Shown: positions 37,620-47,195 of the stretch, piece by piece | How the letters are laid out: every line of letters begins with the position of its first letter | Position numbering within the stretch: position 1 is the first letter of the stretch | Origin: CAYOWQ01 sp964407695 | Lineage (GTDB): Bacteria; Planctomycetota; Phycisphaerae; Phycisphaerales; SM1A02 | Assembly: GCA_964407695.1 (NCBI GenBank) | Contig: CAYOWQ010000002.1 | Location: 1 to 64,000 of the forward strand | Reading direction: 5' to 3' | DNA length: 64,000 nt | Translations under genes and position numbers: made by a program | The notes under the pieces: model-generated | Seen by the model: the letters and a program-made list of their open reading frames with translations, nothing else | Database searches by the model: none | What the model was told of the DNA's origin: nothing

Positions 37620-39709
37620 TGCGAGGAATCCTTGTCAGCATTCTGCTCGATGAGGTTCTCGGTAATGTTGAGACCCGTATCAGGTTGCTGCACGTCGAAA
37701 TCGAAGTTCACTTTTCGGGGGTCGATACCCAGAAGGAATTTGGCATGGACTCTGACGAGGACTCGCTTGAGGACACCCATGATTTTGCGCTCGCGATAGA
37801 GTGCCGGCGCGATTTGATACGCCTCGAGATCACCCAGCACCTGCCGGGACCGCTCCAGAGCCGCCATGTTTCGCTGCCATCGCTCGGATCGAGCCTGAGC
37901 AATGATGGATGCCGCCTCAGCCTTGCCGTCGATGATGAGCTGCTCGATCTTCACGATCTTCTCGGCAAGGACTGACTCGTCGGCCTTCTGCTCGACGAGG
38001 CCGCGATACTCGGTAATCTCCTTGACGATCACCTGTGCCTGATCCACGCTGCCCGCCACGCTTACCAGGGTCTGATCCGCCTGAGACGTGGCCACCACGA
38101 TTTTCTGGCGTCGGCCCTGCACTTCAACAGGGAAATCGTCAAACGCTTTGATCTTCTCCTGCGGCGGCTTGAGCATCGGCACGGCGACCGCAACGACGTC
38201 AACCCCTGCATTCATGGCGTCAAAGGCGGATTGAATTCGAGCCTGCAGCTCCACGCCCAACGAGGCCCCGCTCTGCGCCAACACCTCGTCAAGGACCGCG
38301 CTCTTGAAATAGTTGCCGGTCTCGCGCACCGCCACAGACTGGAGCAGTTGCTCGCGCATATTGAGCTTGCTGCGTCGAACCGGATGATCGTCAGAGAAGC
38401 TCATGAACTCGATCAACTGGCCCGGTCTGATTCGCCAGTACATGATCAGTTCAGCAAGCACCAGGGAATAGTCCGCGCCAGCGTCCGGCTTGGTGCCATC
38501 CGTGCGGCGACTGGACAGGACCATGAACGGCTTCATCTCTATGTCCGTTTTCAGCGGATCGTCCCAGAGATTGACCCTCGCATCGCGATTCAGTGATTGG
38601 GCTCCGAGCGGGAGTTCGCGAATACGGTCTACGGATTCGATGGTGGCCGACTCAAACGGCCAGGGCAGCTTGAAGTGAAGGCCCGAGGTGAGGGGGGTTT
38701 GATCGACAATCGATCCACCTCGAATTCGCACCGCTTCCTGCCCCGGCTCCACAATCACGATCATGTTCAGTCCGATCAGAATGACGGCGGCGAAAAACGC
38801 CAGCCATGCAAACGACCGCATGAGCAGCTGATAGCCCCATGAGCTCGTGATATCGAAACCGAATTGGTAGTTCACCGCTTCGTTGATGGTTCGAACGATG
38901 GAATCCGGGGCTGCAAACAGGCTGAGGAGCCTTGAGTCAAAGGCCGGTCGTGGTGTTTCGCCCGGTCGGCGCGGCCGATACAGATTGAGAACGAGGTTGA
39001 GGCCAATCTCAAACGCGACCACGAACATGAAGAAGGCGATTCCCCGGGCAACGTACTCCATCACCCACGCCCGATCGAAGAACACGAAGATGATCCCGAC
39101 CGCGATGCCGAACATCACGAGGGCATTGCCCACCATGTAGCCGGCGCCGCCGCGCAAATTCTGCCAGGCCGCCTGCTTGGCCATTCCCGCGACAAACCGC
39201 GAAAAGATGAAGCCGATGGCCGCCAGGAACAAACACAGAGCCACCCCCCAGCCGGGCACAGAGGTGATGGAGAAAAGGGGTATGTCGGTGGTCACATCGC
39301 CCGCAAGGCGAAAATCCCTGAGGACCAGCGACCCAAAAAGCACCAAAAGGCCGGCAACGAGCACACTGACGATCGGCATCAACCACTTGTGCATCAGCCG
39401 CAGCCGGCGCGACGCCACCTTGAGGTCCTCGCCTTCGCTTTCAAACACGCTGGTTCCGCTACCCCGGAGCGCTGCCAGTTCGTCCGCCTCGAGCGCTTCG
39501 AGCCGCTCCAGCTTGTGCTGCTGGAAGATCACGATCAGGGCCACCCAGACGAGAATTCCGGTCAGAACGTAGTACGCCGCGTATTGAAACGTGGTGTCGT
39601 GCGAAATCCGCCCAAAAATGAGCAGCGTCAGGCCGATCATGATCTGCAGGAGCAGCCCAAAGCCTGCAACACGGGTGGCCTGCTGGTATGCGTAATGGTC
39701 GATTCTCAT
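37616..39709 (-). CDS. Polytopic SPFH/band-7 protein, HflK-related
   Basis: 697 residues. The N-terminal 320 residues contain six or seven membrane helices, unlike the single helix of HflK. Helices run at about 16-34, 44-62, 112-132, 150-172, 188-210, 220-245 and 303-322. The SPFH domain begins at VEPGQEAVRIRGG and continues with LHFKLPWPFESATIE and SYSLV-like ADYSLVLAELIMYWRI. A coiled coil with GKAEAASIIAQARSERWQ follows, and the end is acidic. First gene of the leftward SPFH/ABC operon. I know no standard name for a multi-helix HflK of this size. Confidence 0.8.
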   Translation of the reverse strand: MRIDHYAYQQATRVAGFGLLLQIMIGLTLLIFGRISHDTTFQYAAYYVLTGILVWVALIVIFQQHKLERLEALEADELAALRGSGTSVFESEGEDLKVASRRLRLMHKWLMPIVSVLVAGLLVLFGSLVLRDFRLAGDVTTDIPLFSITSVPGWGVALCLFLAAIGFIFSRFVAGMAKQAAWQNLRGGAGYMVGNALVMFGIAVGIIFVFFDRAWVMEYVARGIAFFMFVVAFEIGLNLVLNLYRPRRPGETPRPAFDSRLLSLFAAPDSIVRTINEAVNYQFGFDITSSWGYQLLMRSFAWLAFFAAVILIGLNMIVIVEPGQEAVRIRGGSIVDQTPLTSGLHFKLPWPFESATIESVDRIRELPLGAQSLNRDARVNLWDDPLKTDIEMKPFMVLSSRRTDGTKPDAGADYSLVLAELIMYWRIRPGQLIEFMSFSDDHPVRRSKLNMREQLLQSVAVRETGNYFKSAVLDEVLAQSGASLGVELQARIQSAFDAMNAGVDVVAVAVPMLKPPQEKIKAFDDFPVEVQGRRQKIVVATSQADQTLVSVAGSVDQAQVIVKEITEYRGLVEQKADESVLAEKIVKIEQLIIDGKAEAASIIAQARSERWQRNMAALERSRQVLGDLEAYQIAPALYRERKIMGVLKRVLVRVHAKFLLGIDPRKVNFDFDVQQPDTGLNITENLIEQNADKDSSQ

Positions 39710-39975
39710 GGAGAGATCCGAGTACCTCAGTCGATCGATTGAACCTGGTCAGGCCGGAGAAATGGACGCTGCGACAGGCTCCACAGGGGTTGGATGGAGC
39801 CTCAATGCCGCGCCGATCGGCTGACCGGGACGAACCTTGATGCCCACTGCTACGTACTACCGCTTGCGCGGTTCGTGAAACGACGTTACTTTATTGAATC
39901 CTGAGCCGGCGTGTTGCCGGGGCCGCCCCCGGCGGGAGCGGGGCCTCTCAGGGAGGGAAGTCGAGGCAACACCGA
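39710..39975. promoter_or_regulatory. Divergent promoter region of the SPFH/ABC operon and the second permease
   Basis: 266 bases between two start codons that point away from each other. No strong consensus promoter is seen. An AT-rich patch (TTACTTTATTGAAT at about 39889) stands out in otherwise GC-rich DNA. Upstream of the rightward gene is GGGAGGGAAG. Shared regulation is likely from the divergent arrangement, but the operator is not identified. Confidence 0.4.
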
Positions 39976-41013
39976 ATGTTCGGCCAGTTCTTCGCGATTG
40001 TTCGAAACACCTTCTTTGAGAGCATCCGGCAGCCGGTGATGTTGGTGATCCTGGCCGCGGCCACGCTGTTCATCTTCCTGTGCATTCCGCTTTCGGCGTA
40101 CACGATGGAGGACGACCAGCGGATGTACATTGACATGGGGCTGGCGACCATCTTCTTGTGTGGCGTGCTTTTGTCGGCCCTGATTGCGACCAACGTCCTG
40201 ACCCGGGAAATCGACAACAAGACCGTGTTGACCGTCGTCTCGAAACCGGTGACCCGACCGGTTTTCTTTCTTGGGAAGTTCGTCGGTGTCGCCCTCGCCC
40301 TGGCGCTGGGCACGCTCTATATGGCCCTGGTGTTCATGATCATCGAGGTGCACGGCACCATGCCGACCCTGGCGACGAAGTACCACCTTCCGGTGATCAT
40401 CTTTGGTGTCTCGGCAGCGCTGATTGGGGTGACGGTCGGTGTCTGGTGCAACTATTTTTACAATCGGGTTTTCGGCAGCACGGTGATTTGTGTCACGACC
40501 CCCCTGCTTGGCGTAGCGTACTTTCTTTGTCTCCTGTTTAACAAGAGCTTCGAGCCGCAGTCGATGACCGTCAGCTTCCGGCCCGAGCTGTGGCTTGCGT
40601 CGGCAAGCCTCCTCATGGCAATTCTCATGCTTACCGCCGTGGCGGTGGCAGCATCGACACGACTGAACCAGACCCTGACGCTGATGGCAACGTTTGGCGT
40701 CTTTCTGCTTGGACTGCTCTCGGACTGGATGTTCGGGCGGCCGATCCGAGGATTCGAGGACCAGTTCGCGCGAATGGCGGAGGCCGGGCACCCGGTTTCG
40801 ATCGGACTCACTTCAACTCCCGGGTACCTCTTGAGCAAGGTCGCCTACGCGATCATCCCGAACTACCAGGTCCTTTGGCTCTCAGACGCCATTACTCAGA
40901 AGCAGCCCATCCCTCTCAGCTACGTGGGGATGACGCTGAGCTACGGAACGCTCTTTACCCTGGCCGCATTGGCTCTTGGGATCATCATGTTCCAGCGTCG
41001 CGAGGTCGGCTGA
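39976..41013 (+). CDS. ABC-2 type transporter permease
   Basis: 345 residues with about six membrane helices. The segment LTREIDNKTVLTVVSKPVTRPVFFLGKFVGV (about residues 75-105) is diagnostic of the ABC-2 permeases that resemble NosY/GldF. No ATPase gene is adjacent on its strand; the nearest is the one in the divergent operon at 33994. Convergent with purL with a 15-base gap. Confidence 0.85.
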   Translation: MFGQFFAIVRNTFFESIRQPVMLVILAAATLFIFLCIPLSAYTMEDDQRMYIDMGLATIFLCGVLLSALIATNVLTREIDNKTVLTVVSKPVTRPVFFLGKFVGVALALALGTLYMALVFMIIEVHGTMPTLATKYHLPVIIFGVSAALIGVTVGVWCNYFYNRVFGSTVICVTTPLLGVAYFLCLLFNKSFEPQSMTVSFRPELWLASASLLMAILMLTAVAVAASTRLNQTLTLMATFGVFLLGLLSDWMFGRPIRGFEDQFARMAEAGHPVSIGLTSTPGYLLSKVAYAIIPNYQVLWLSDAITQKQPIPLSYVGMTLSYGTLFTLAALALGIIMFQRREVG

Positions 41014-41028
41014 GACGGTTTCCTCGGT

Positions 41029-44013
41029 TCAGCGCAGCTCCGCCCCTGTCTCAAAGATCTGTCGCAAGGCCTCGACCGGAACTTGCACGTTCTCATCGGC
41101 CAGACGAAGCGTTCTCTCGGCGGTGAACTCACCGATGACGGCATAGTCTGCCCCATTCAGGATCGTGGCAACAGTCGAGAGCTTCTCCGGCTCAACTTCG
41201 AGCAGGTATCGACTCGGCGTCTCCGAGAAGCAGGCATGCAGGTTCTCGACGCCGCTCGTCCGGGGCAGGAAGGACAAATTCAACGCCACACCAAGGTCGC
41301 CGCTGAAGCACATTTCCGCGGCCGCGACGAGCAGACCGCCCTCGCTGCAATCGTGGGCGGCGCGGATGAGGCCTTGCCTGGCAAGTTGATGCACCAGCCG
41401 GGCGTGCCGAGGCCCGGCGATCAGATCGACCTTGGGAAGGATGCCGCCCGAAACCGCCCCGAGCATCTCCAGATGCGAGCCGCCAAGATGCTCGGTCGTT
41501 TTGCCAAGTATCACCAGCAGATTTCCGGCCCGCTTGGCGTCCATCGTGACGCAACGGTCGACGTGCGAAACGATTCCCACACCGGAGATCAACAGGGTCG
41601 GAGGAATCTGAATCGTGCGGCCATCCTCCGTGGTGAACTGGTTGTTCAATGAATCCTTGCCGGAAATAAACGGCGTTCGATACGCCTTGGCTCCGTCGTA
41701 GCATCCTTCGGCAGCTCGAACCAGCCCGCCCATATTGGCCGCATCCTTGCACGAGGGCCAGCAGAAGTTGTCGAGGATGGCAATTGTTGCCGGATCCGCA
41801 CCCACACAGGTCAGGTTGCGCACGCACTCATCGATGGCCGCAAGCGCCATGAGATAAGGATCGTCCTTCCATCCCGTCGCCAGACCGTTGGCAATGGCCA
41901 GGCCCCGATCTCCCGGCTTGGGCATGACCACGGCGGCGTCGCTTGGACCGATCTGATGTGGGCCGACCAGTGGCTTGACCGCGGAACCACCCTGAACCTC
42001 GTGATCGTATTGTCGAATGATCCATCGCTTGGAAGCGATGTTGGGATGCCGCAGCAATGACTTCAGCGTCTCGTCGATCGATGCGGATGACCTGATGGCG
42101 GAGGTGTTCGATCGAGGCGTCGGTGTCCAGGCGGCGAGGCGCGTGGGCATGGGGACGCCGTCGTGCAGGAAATGCATGTCGAGGCGACCGACCTCCTTGC
42201 CGTGAGAACACAGGATCAATGTTGGGCGCGTTTCGCCGGTTCCGAAGGTGCCCAATTCGCTCCACTCAACATCATGGCGGTCGAAGATTTCCGCAATGGC
42301 CTTCCGATGCTCCTTCGGAACAGCCAGCACCATTCGCTCCTGCGCTTCGCTGATCCAGATCTCAGTGGATGAGAGGCCTGCATACTTCAGCGGGGCCCGA
42401 TCGAGGTGCACCTCAGCGCCGATATCCTTGCCCATCTCGCCGACCGCGCTGGAAAAGCCGCCGGCGCCGCAGTCGGTAATCGCCGAAAACAGCGGCCCAT
42501 CCGCATCTTCACGTGCTTCGAGGATCGCATCGAGAAGCTTCTTCTCGGTAATCGCGTTGCCGATCTGAACCGCGTGCGCAAACTCATCGGCATGGGTGTC
42601 GGTGAGCTCCGCCGACGAGAACGTTGCTCCATGGATGCCGTCTCGTCCCGTGGGACCACCGACGGCGATGATCAGGTCCCCGGGTCTCGCAGCACCCCGG
42701 ATCCGATCCACCGGCATCGACCCGATGCAGCCGCAATACACGAGCGGGTTCCCGATGTATCCCGGATCAAACCACACTGCGCCATTCACGGTGGGTATAC
42801 CCATGCGATTGCCATAGTCGCGAACACCCGCCACCACCTGCGAGAGAATCCTTCGGGGAGGCAGGCAGCCCGTGGGAACCGTCGACGTATCCAACGGAGC
42901 AACACAGAAAACATCGGTCGCGGCGATCGGCTTTGCGGCCAGACCTGTTCCGATGATGTCTCGAATGCAGCCGCCGATTCCGGTGGCCGCTCCGCCATAC
43001 GGTTCAATGGCGCTGGGGTGATTATGTGTCTCCACCTTCACGCAGACAGCCGTCTCATCGTCGAAGCGAATGATGCCGGCGTTGTCAACAAAAACGGAGA
43101 GGCACCAGTCCACACCATCGGCGATCAGTTCATGCGTCGCTGCGGCCACCGTGCTCTTCAGGAGATTGGTGATCGTCACCGATCCATCCGATTCCATCCG
43201 ATGCCCGGGTCGACCTTGCGCCGTCAATTCCCGGATGGACACCCCCGATGCGACCCCACGCTCGACATAGCTCACCGTGGCCTTCAAGGTCTTGTGAACA
43301 CAATGCTCGCTCCATGTCTGGGCGAGCGTTTCCAGTTCGATCTCGCGCGGCTCTCGACCGAGGCGGTGATACTCAGCGCGAATAGCCTGCATCTCTTCCA
43401 GCGACAGAAAGAGGTGCGCATCCCTCGACAACTTTTCAAGCGCGGTATCCGAGAGCGCCCGAAGCGGCACCTCAGCCATCGCCGCGGCGTGTGCACGTGC
43501 GGCAGGAAAGGTCGTTGGCAGAAATGCTCCCACATGAACGGCATGGATGACCGTGTTGGCCCAACAGCGGCTCGCAATTGATTTTGCCCGATCCTGGTCA
43601 ACACCGTGAAGGTCGTACCGATTCCCGGTCTGCACACGAACCCGTTTCCCCAGCATGGCATGAACGGCCTCCTGAACGGAATCGGCCGCGGGATCGGTTA
43701 CACCCGGCAACGGGTGCACCTCGATCGTCACGACACCTTTCGGTGTCGGCGAAGCCCCGATCGTCGCTTGCTGGGTGACGGGATCCGCGAGCAGATGATC
43801 GGCCAGAGACTGGACCTCGTCACTCGAAAGTGAACCCTCGACCAGGAAGACGGAGGTCGCATCAACCGAATCGAGGGCGACGGAATCTATCAGGGACTTT
43901 GCTTGCGCCAACGCCGCACGGCCGCGGACATCCGCCATTCCCTTGCGCGGTCGCACTTCGATTCGGAATACGGATACTTGATCAGTGGTTCGGGTCGGGG
44001 CGGTCGTGGTCAT
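41029..44013 (-). CDS. purL: Phosphoribosylformylglycinamidine synthase, PurS-PurL fusion type
   Basis: FGAM synthase of de novo purine synthesis. 994 residues from the ATG at 44013; a TTG at 44055 overlapping the trpB stop is also possible. An N-terminal PurS-like part (residues about 12-170; FRIEVRPRKGMADVRG, then VEVHPLPGV-like VTIEVHPLPGVTD) is followed by the PurL catalytic region: LAQTWSEHCVHKTLK, VKVETHNHPSAIEPYGGAATGIGG, GGPTGRDGIHGATFSS and AITDCGAGGFSSAVGEMG. No glutaminase (PurQ) domain is fused, so a separate PurQ is needed. Last gene of a leftward operon after trpB. Confidence 0.92.
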   Translation of the reverse strand: MTTTAPTRTTDQVSVFRIEVRPRKGMADVRGRAALAQAKSLIDSVALDSVDATSVFLVEGSLSSDEVQSLADHLLADPVTQQATIGASPTPKGVVTIEVHPLPGVTDPAADSVQEAVHAMLGKRVRVQTGNRYDLHGVDQDRAKSIASRCWANTVIHAVHVGAFLPTTFPAARAHAAAMAEVPLRALSDTALEKLSRDAHLFLSLEEMQAIRAEYHRLGREPREIELETLAQTWSEHCVHKTLKATVSYVERGVASGVSIRELTAQGRPGHRMESDGSVTITNLLKSTVAAATHELIADGVDWCLSVFVDNAGIIRFDDETAVCVKVETHNHPSAIEPYGGAATGIGGCIRDIIGTGLAAKPIAATDVFCVAPLDTSTVPTGCLPPRRILSQVVAGVRDYGNRMGIPTVNGAVWFDPGYIGNPLVYCGCIGSMPVDRIRGAARPGDLIIAVGGPTGRDGIHGATFSSAELTDTHADEFAHAVQIGNAITEKKLLDAILEAREDADGPLFSAITDCGAGGFSSAVGEMGKDIGAEVHLDRAPLKYAGLSSTEIWISEAQERMVLAVPKEHRKAIAEIFDRHDVEWSELGTFGTGETRPTLILCSHGKEVGRLDMHFLHDGVPMPTRLAAWTPTPRSNTSAIRSSASIDETLKSLLRHPNIASKRWIIRQYDHEVQGGSAVKPLVGPHQIGPSDAAVVMPKPGDRGLAIANGLATGWKDDPYLMALAAIDECVRNLTCVGADPATIAILDNFCWPSCKDAANMGGLVRAAEGCYDGAKAYRTPFISGKDSLNNQFTTEDGRTIQIPPTLLISGVGIVSHVDRCVTMDAKRAGNLLVILGKTTEHLGGSHLEMLGAVSGGILPKVDLIAGPRHARLVHQLARQGLIRAAHDCSEGGLLVAAAEMCFSGDLGVALNLSFLPRTSGVENLHACFSETPSRYLLEVEPEKLSTVATILNGADYAVIGEFTAERTLRLADENVQVPVEALRQIFETGAELR

Positions 44014-44051
44014 GGATGGACGGGAGGGATGGCGGGATTGGCCATCGTACG

Positions 44052-45263
44052 TCAATGCGGCGCACGATTCCTGCCGTCCGTACTAGCCAAAAGCCGCATG
44101 ACCTCCTGTACGTCCTTGTCGCCCCGCCCTGAAATGTTGATCACAAGGATTGAACCCTTGGGCATCCGCGGCGCCTGCTTGACCGCCTCCGCCACGGCAT
44201 GGGCGGTTTCCAATGCCGGGATGATGCCCTCCAACCTGGCAATCAGGCTAAACGCCTCGAGCGCTTCGGCATCCGTGGCCGCCGAGTACTGCACTCTGCC
44301 GGAGTCCTTCCAGAACGAATGCTCCGGACCAACGCCGGGGTAGTCCAATCCTGCGGAACATGAATGGACGTCGGCGGTCTGGCCGTGCTCATTCTGCATC
44401 ACGTAGCTGAATGAGCCGTGCAGAATGCCAGGCGATCCATATGACAGCGGTGCGGCGTGCTGGCCCGCTGTCGGCGAGCGTCCACCCGCTTCCACGCCGA
44501 CCATGCGGACCGATGAGTCACCCACGAATGGAGAGAAGATTCCGGCCGCATTCGACCCGCCGCCAACACACGCCACCACGAGATCGGGAAGTGCACCGGC
44601 CAGATCCAGACACTGCGCTCTGCACTCTCGCCCGATGACGCTCTGGAGGTCTCGCACGATGGTTGGAAACGGATGAGGCCCAACGACTGATCCGAGGATG
44701 TAGTGCGTTCCCTGTACCGAACCCATCCAATCCCGCATGGCTTCGTTGGTGGCATCCTTGAGCGTGCGCGAACCCGTGGTCACTTCATGAACCTTGGCTC
44801 CGAGCAGCTTCATTCGAAACACATTGAGCGCCTGCCGCCGAACGTCCTCAGCGCCCATATACACCTCGCACTGAAGGCCGAGTCTGGCGCACGCGGTGGC
44901 CGTGGCAACCCCGTGTTGGCCCGCGCCGGTCTCGGCGATGACGCGCTTCTTGCCCATGCGCAGGGTCAGAAGGCCTTGCCCGATCGTGTTATTGATCTTG
45001 TGTGCCCCGGTATGTGCGAGGTCCTCTCGTTTCAGATAGATCGTGGCGCCGCCGCAGTGCTCCGTCAGTCGATCGGCTCGGGTCAGCGGCGTGGGCCGTC
45101 CGACGAATTCTCGCAACAATCGGTCGAGTTCGCGTGTGAAGTCGGAATCGGCTCGTGCCTGCAGATACCCGGCCTCTAGCTCATCAAGGGCTGAAATGAG
45201 CGTTTCCGGCACATAGCGCCCGCCGAACACGCCGAACCGTCCGAAGGCTGCCGCCTGTGTCAT
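44052..45263 (-). CDS. trpB: Tryptophan synthase beta chain
   Basis: PLP enzyme joining indole and serine. 403 residues from the ATG at 45263, which overlaps the pssA stop by 4 bases (ATGA). FGRFGVFGGRYVPETL starts the family; the PLP lysine lies in LKREDLAHTGAHKINN. AETGAGQHGVATATACA, GGGSNAAGIF (phosphate loop) and a C-terminal ISGRGDKD are all present. No trpA or other trp gene is nearby, so it is detached from its partner. Confidence 0.96.
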   Translation of the reverse strand: MTQAAAFGRFGVFGGRYVPETLISALDELEAGYLQARADSDFTRELDRLLREFVGRPTPLTRADRLTEHCGGATIYLKREDLAHTGAHKINNTIGQGLLTLRMGKKRVIAETGAGQHGVATATACARLGLQCEVYMGAEDVRRQALNVFRMKLLGAKVHEVTTGSRTLKDATNEAMRDWMGSVQGTHYILGSVVGPHPFPTIVRDLQSVIGRECRAQCLDLAGALPDLVVACVGGGSNAAGIFSPFVGDSSVRMVGVEAGGRSPTAGQHAAPLSYGSPGILHGSFSYVMQNEHGQTADVHSCSAGLDYPGVGPEHSFWKDSGRVQYSAATDAEALEAFSLIARLEGIIPALETAHAVAEAVKQAPRMPKGSILVINISGRGDKDVQEVMRLLASTDGRNRAPH

Positions 45264-46189
45264 GAGGTTCGCTCCGCGACCGGCAGGGACCGCGCTCGAC
45301 GTGATCGGAGCCACAGGTTGCGCAACGGTCCACTGATGGCGTAGGCCGTGAAGACCGTCGCCAGCGAGATCTGAAACCACCACACACCGATGACGAGCGG
45401 TATGGCGAGCTTGACGATGTAGCTGAAGTCTCGCTTCCCTCGGAAATAGCGGTTGACCATGTGCACATACCGAACTGAACTGACCATCGCCATAGCGCAA
45501 AGCAGCGTCACCAACGGAATTCCAAACGCAGTCCAACGCTCAAATGCCGGTGGTGCTTCGCCATGAAGTCGAGTGTAGAGCAGGTGTTGATGCAGAATGA
45601 TCAGGCTCGCCACCGCCCCACCAGCGCCGGGACTGGGAAGACCCTTGAAGAACCGATGATCCTCGGCCGCGGCCGACGGCGTCTCCACATTGAAGCGTGC
45701 CAGGCGCAGCGCAGCACAGCAGACGTACGCTGCAGCGATTCCCCAGATCACCTTCGCCCACGCACTGTCGGCATCCGGGCCAAGGATCGCCTTGTCTGAA
45801 AGCGGGCCGACGTAATGGCTCATCAGTCGCAGCATCATGTAGGCCGGGGCCACGCCGAAGGTCACCACATCGGAAAGCGAATCGAGTTGCGCTCCGAGGT
45901 CCGAGGTAGACCGCGTCAACCTCGCAATTGACCCGTCGACGCCGTCAAAGAACATCCCAATGAAGATCAGCGCGCCCGCCACTGTCAGAGTCGACCATCC
46001 GAAGAGACTCGATTCCTCGATTGGTTTCGACGCGTAATGAATCGCGGCAAATCCCGCCACGAGGTTGCCCAGGGTAAACAGCGTGGGCAGGACTGAGACG
46101 GCTGGCAGCCGCCGGCGCGTGCGCCGACGGCGATGCAGCATGTTGGCGATGACGCCGGGAGGTTTGGGTGGGGACGTTGAAGGATTCAA
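45260..46189 (-). CDS. pssA: CDP-diacylglycerol--serine O-phosphatidyltransferase
   Basis: Integral membrane enzyme that makes phosphatidylserine. 309 residues. The CDP-alcohol phosphatidyltransferase signature DG-x2-AR-x8-G-x3-D-x3-D is exact and lies at about residues 83-106. LPTLFTLGNLVAGF precedes it, and LRLARFN follows, both typical of type II PssA. Start by a TTG at 46189 overlapping the upstream stop (TTGA); an ATG at 46141 is the alternative. It lies between the lipoprotein and trpB in a coupled operon. Confidence 0.9.
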   Translation of the reverse strand: MNPSTSPPKPPGVIANMLHRRRRTRRRLPAVSVLPTLFTLGNLVAGFAAIHYASKPIEESSLFGWSTLTVAGALIFIGMFFDGVDGSIARLTRSTSDLGAQLDSLSDVVTFGVAPAYMMLRLMSHYVGPLSDKAILGPDADSAWAKVIWGIAAAYVCCAALRLARFNVETPSAAAEDHRFFKGLPSPGAGGAVASLIILHQHLLYTRLHGEAPPAFERWTAFGIPLVTLLCAMAMVSSVRYVHMVNRYFRGKRDFSYIVKLAIPLVIGVWWFQISLATVFTAYAISGPLRNLWLRSRRARSLPVAERTS

Positions 46190-47115
46190 GGAGCGGGGTT
46201 CCTCGGTAGTGTCGGCGAGGCGATCTGGGGTTCTGTCGGCGCTGGAACATCGGCCGGCCTCGGGGCCTCCGTTGGAACAAAAGCCAGGGAGGCTGCGGAA
46301 AACACAGGGCGGAACACCAGAATTCGCTGCGCCTGTCGAGTCGGATCCACCGGGTCAGCCCCCAGGAGCAATCGGCCAAGCGTGGGCGGGGCCACGGTTT
46401 GCGGACCGATCCCACCGGCTGCCGGCGCGTCGGTGGTGATCACGGCCACTTCTCCGGGTCTCAAGAGCCCCTCCCACCGGGTTGAGTCGAACGTCCGGTC
46501 CGGCGTGACTGGTGCCTCTTTGATGGTGGACAACCTTCCCCTTCCCTCGGTCGGAATCTGCTGGATCGCCTGAAGCTCCAATTCGAGAGCTGGACCATCT
46601 TCGCGATCCATGCTCCATCCACGTCCCATGAGCTTGATTCGGCTTGCATACAACGGTGCTGCAGCACCATCGATGATCGCGGCCACGGGTCGTCCGATCT
46701 GCCGAACGACCAGCTCTCGCCACTCGGTCGCCTGGCCATAGAACGTTGTTTGGTCGAGCATGGGAGCGTCGACCGACGAAAGGATGGTCGCTGCTTCGAC
46801 TTCCGACATCACTGCGATGAACAGGCCATTGAGTTGAAGTCGATCTGCAGCGTTGGGCTCATCGCGGCGCCGAGTTCCGGCGTCGAGATCAATTCCCGGC
46901 GCGACATCCGATTCACCCCCACCAGCCGTTCGGAGACGGCCGAGACCGCGAGGATCCAAGAGCAGTTCCCTCACTTCAAGACCGGACCGATTGGCATTGA
47001 GCTGGTCGGCCAGAGTCATTCGGGCTCCGCCCTTCGAATCCGGGTTTCCCTGGCCCGATGTGCAACCAGCCAGAATCGTCAGCATCGCCGAGAGAATGTT
47101 GCCCGCAGCCTTCAC
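46186..47115 (-). CDS. Lipoprotein of unknown function
   Basis: 309 residues. The signal peptide ends in the lipobox ILAGC. A central region (LNGLFIAVMSEVEAATILSSV, LVVRQIGRPVAAIIDG) may fold as alpha/beta, and the last 60 residues are Pro/Ala-rich. I do not recognise a family. Its stop overlaps the pssA start by 4 bases, so it is coupled to phospholipid synthesis at the transcript level. It is 80 bases downstream of the LOG-family gene. Confidence 0.6.
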   Translation of the reverse strand: MKAAGNILSAMLTILAGCTSGQGNPDSKGGARMTLADQLNANRSGLEVRELLLDPRGLGRLRTAGGGESDVAPGIDLDAGTRRRDEPNAADRLQLNGLFIAVMSEVEAATILSSVDAPMLDQTTFYGQATEWRELVVRQIGRPVAAIIDGAAAPLYASRIKLMGRGWSMDREDGPALELELQAIQQIPTEGRGRLSTIKEAPVTPDRTFDSTRWEGLLRPGEVAVITTDAPAAGGIGPQTVAPPTLGRLLLGADPVDPTRQAQRILVFRPVFSAASLAFVPTEAPRPADVPAPTEPQIASPTLPRNPAP

Positions 47116-47195
47116 GCATGGATTCTAGTGGCTTCATCGGCCCGATAGAACTGCCCGCGGAACCCCGGAACAGGGTGAAACGGCAACAGCGGTTT

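Noticed and set aside
37616..39709. Naming the polytopic SPFH gene hflK
   Set aside because: HflK has one membrane helix and about 400 residues; this protein has six or seven helices and 697 residues, so only a relationship is claimed.
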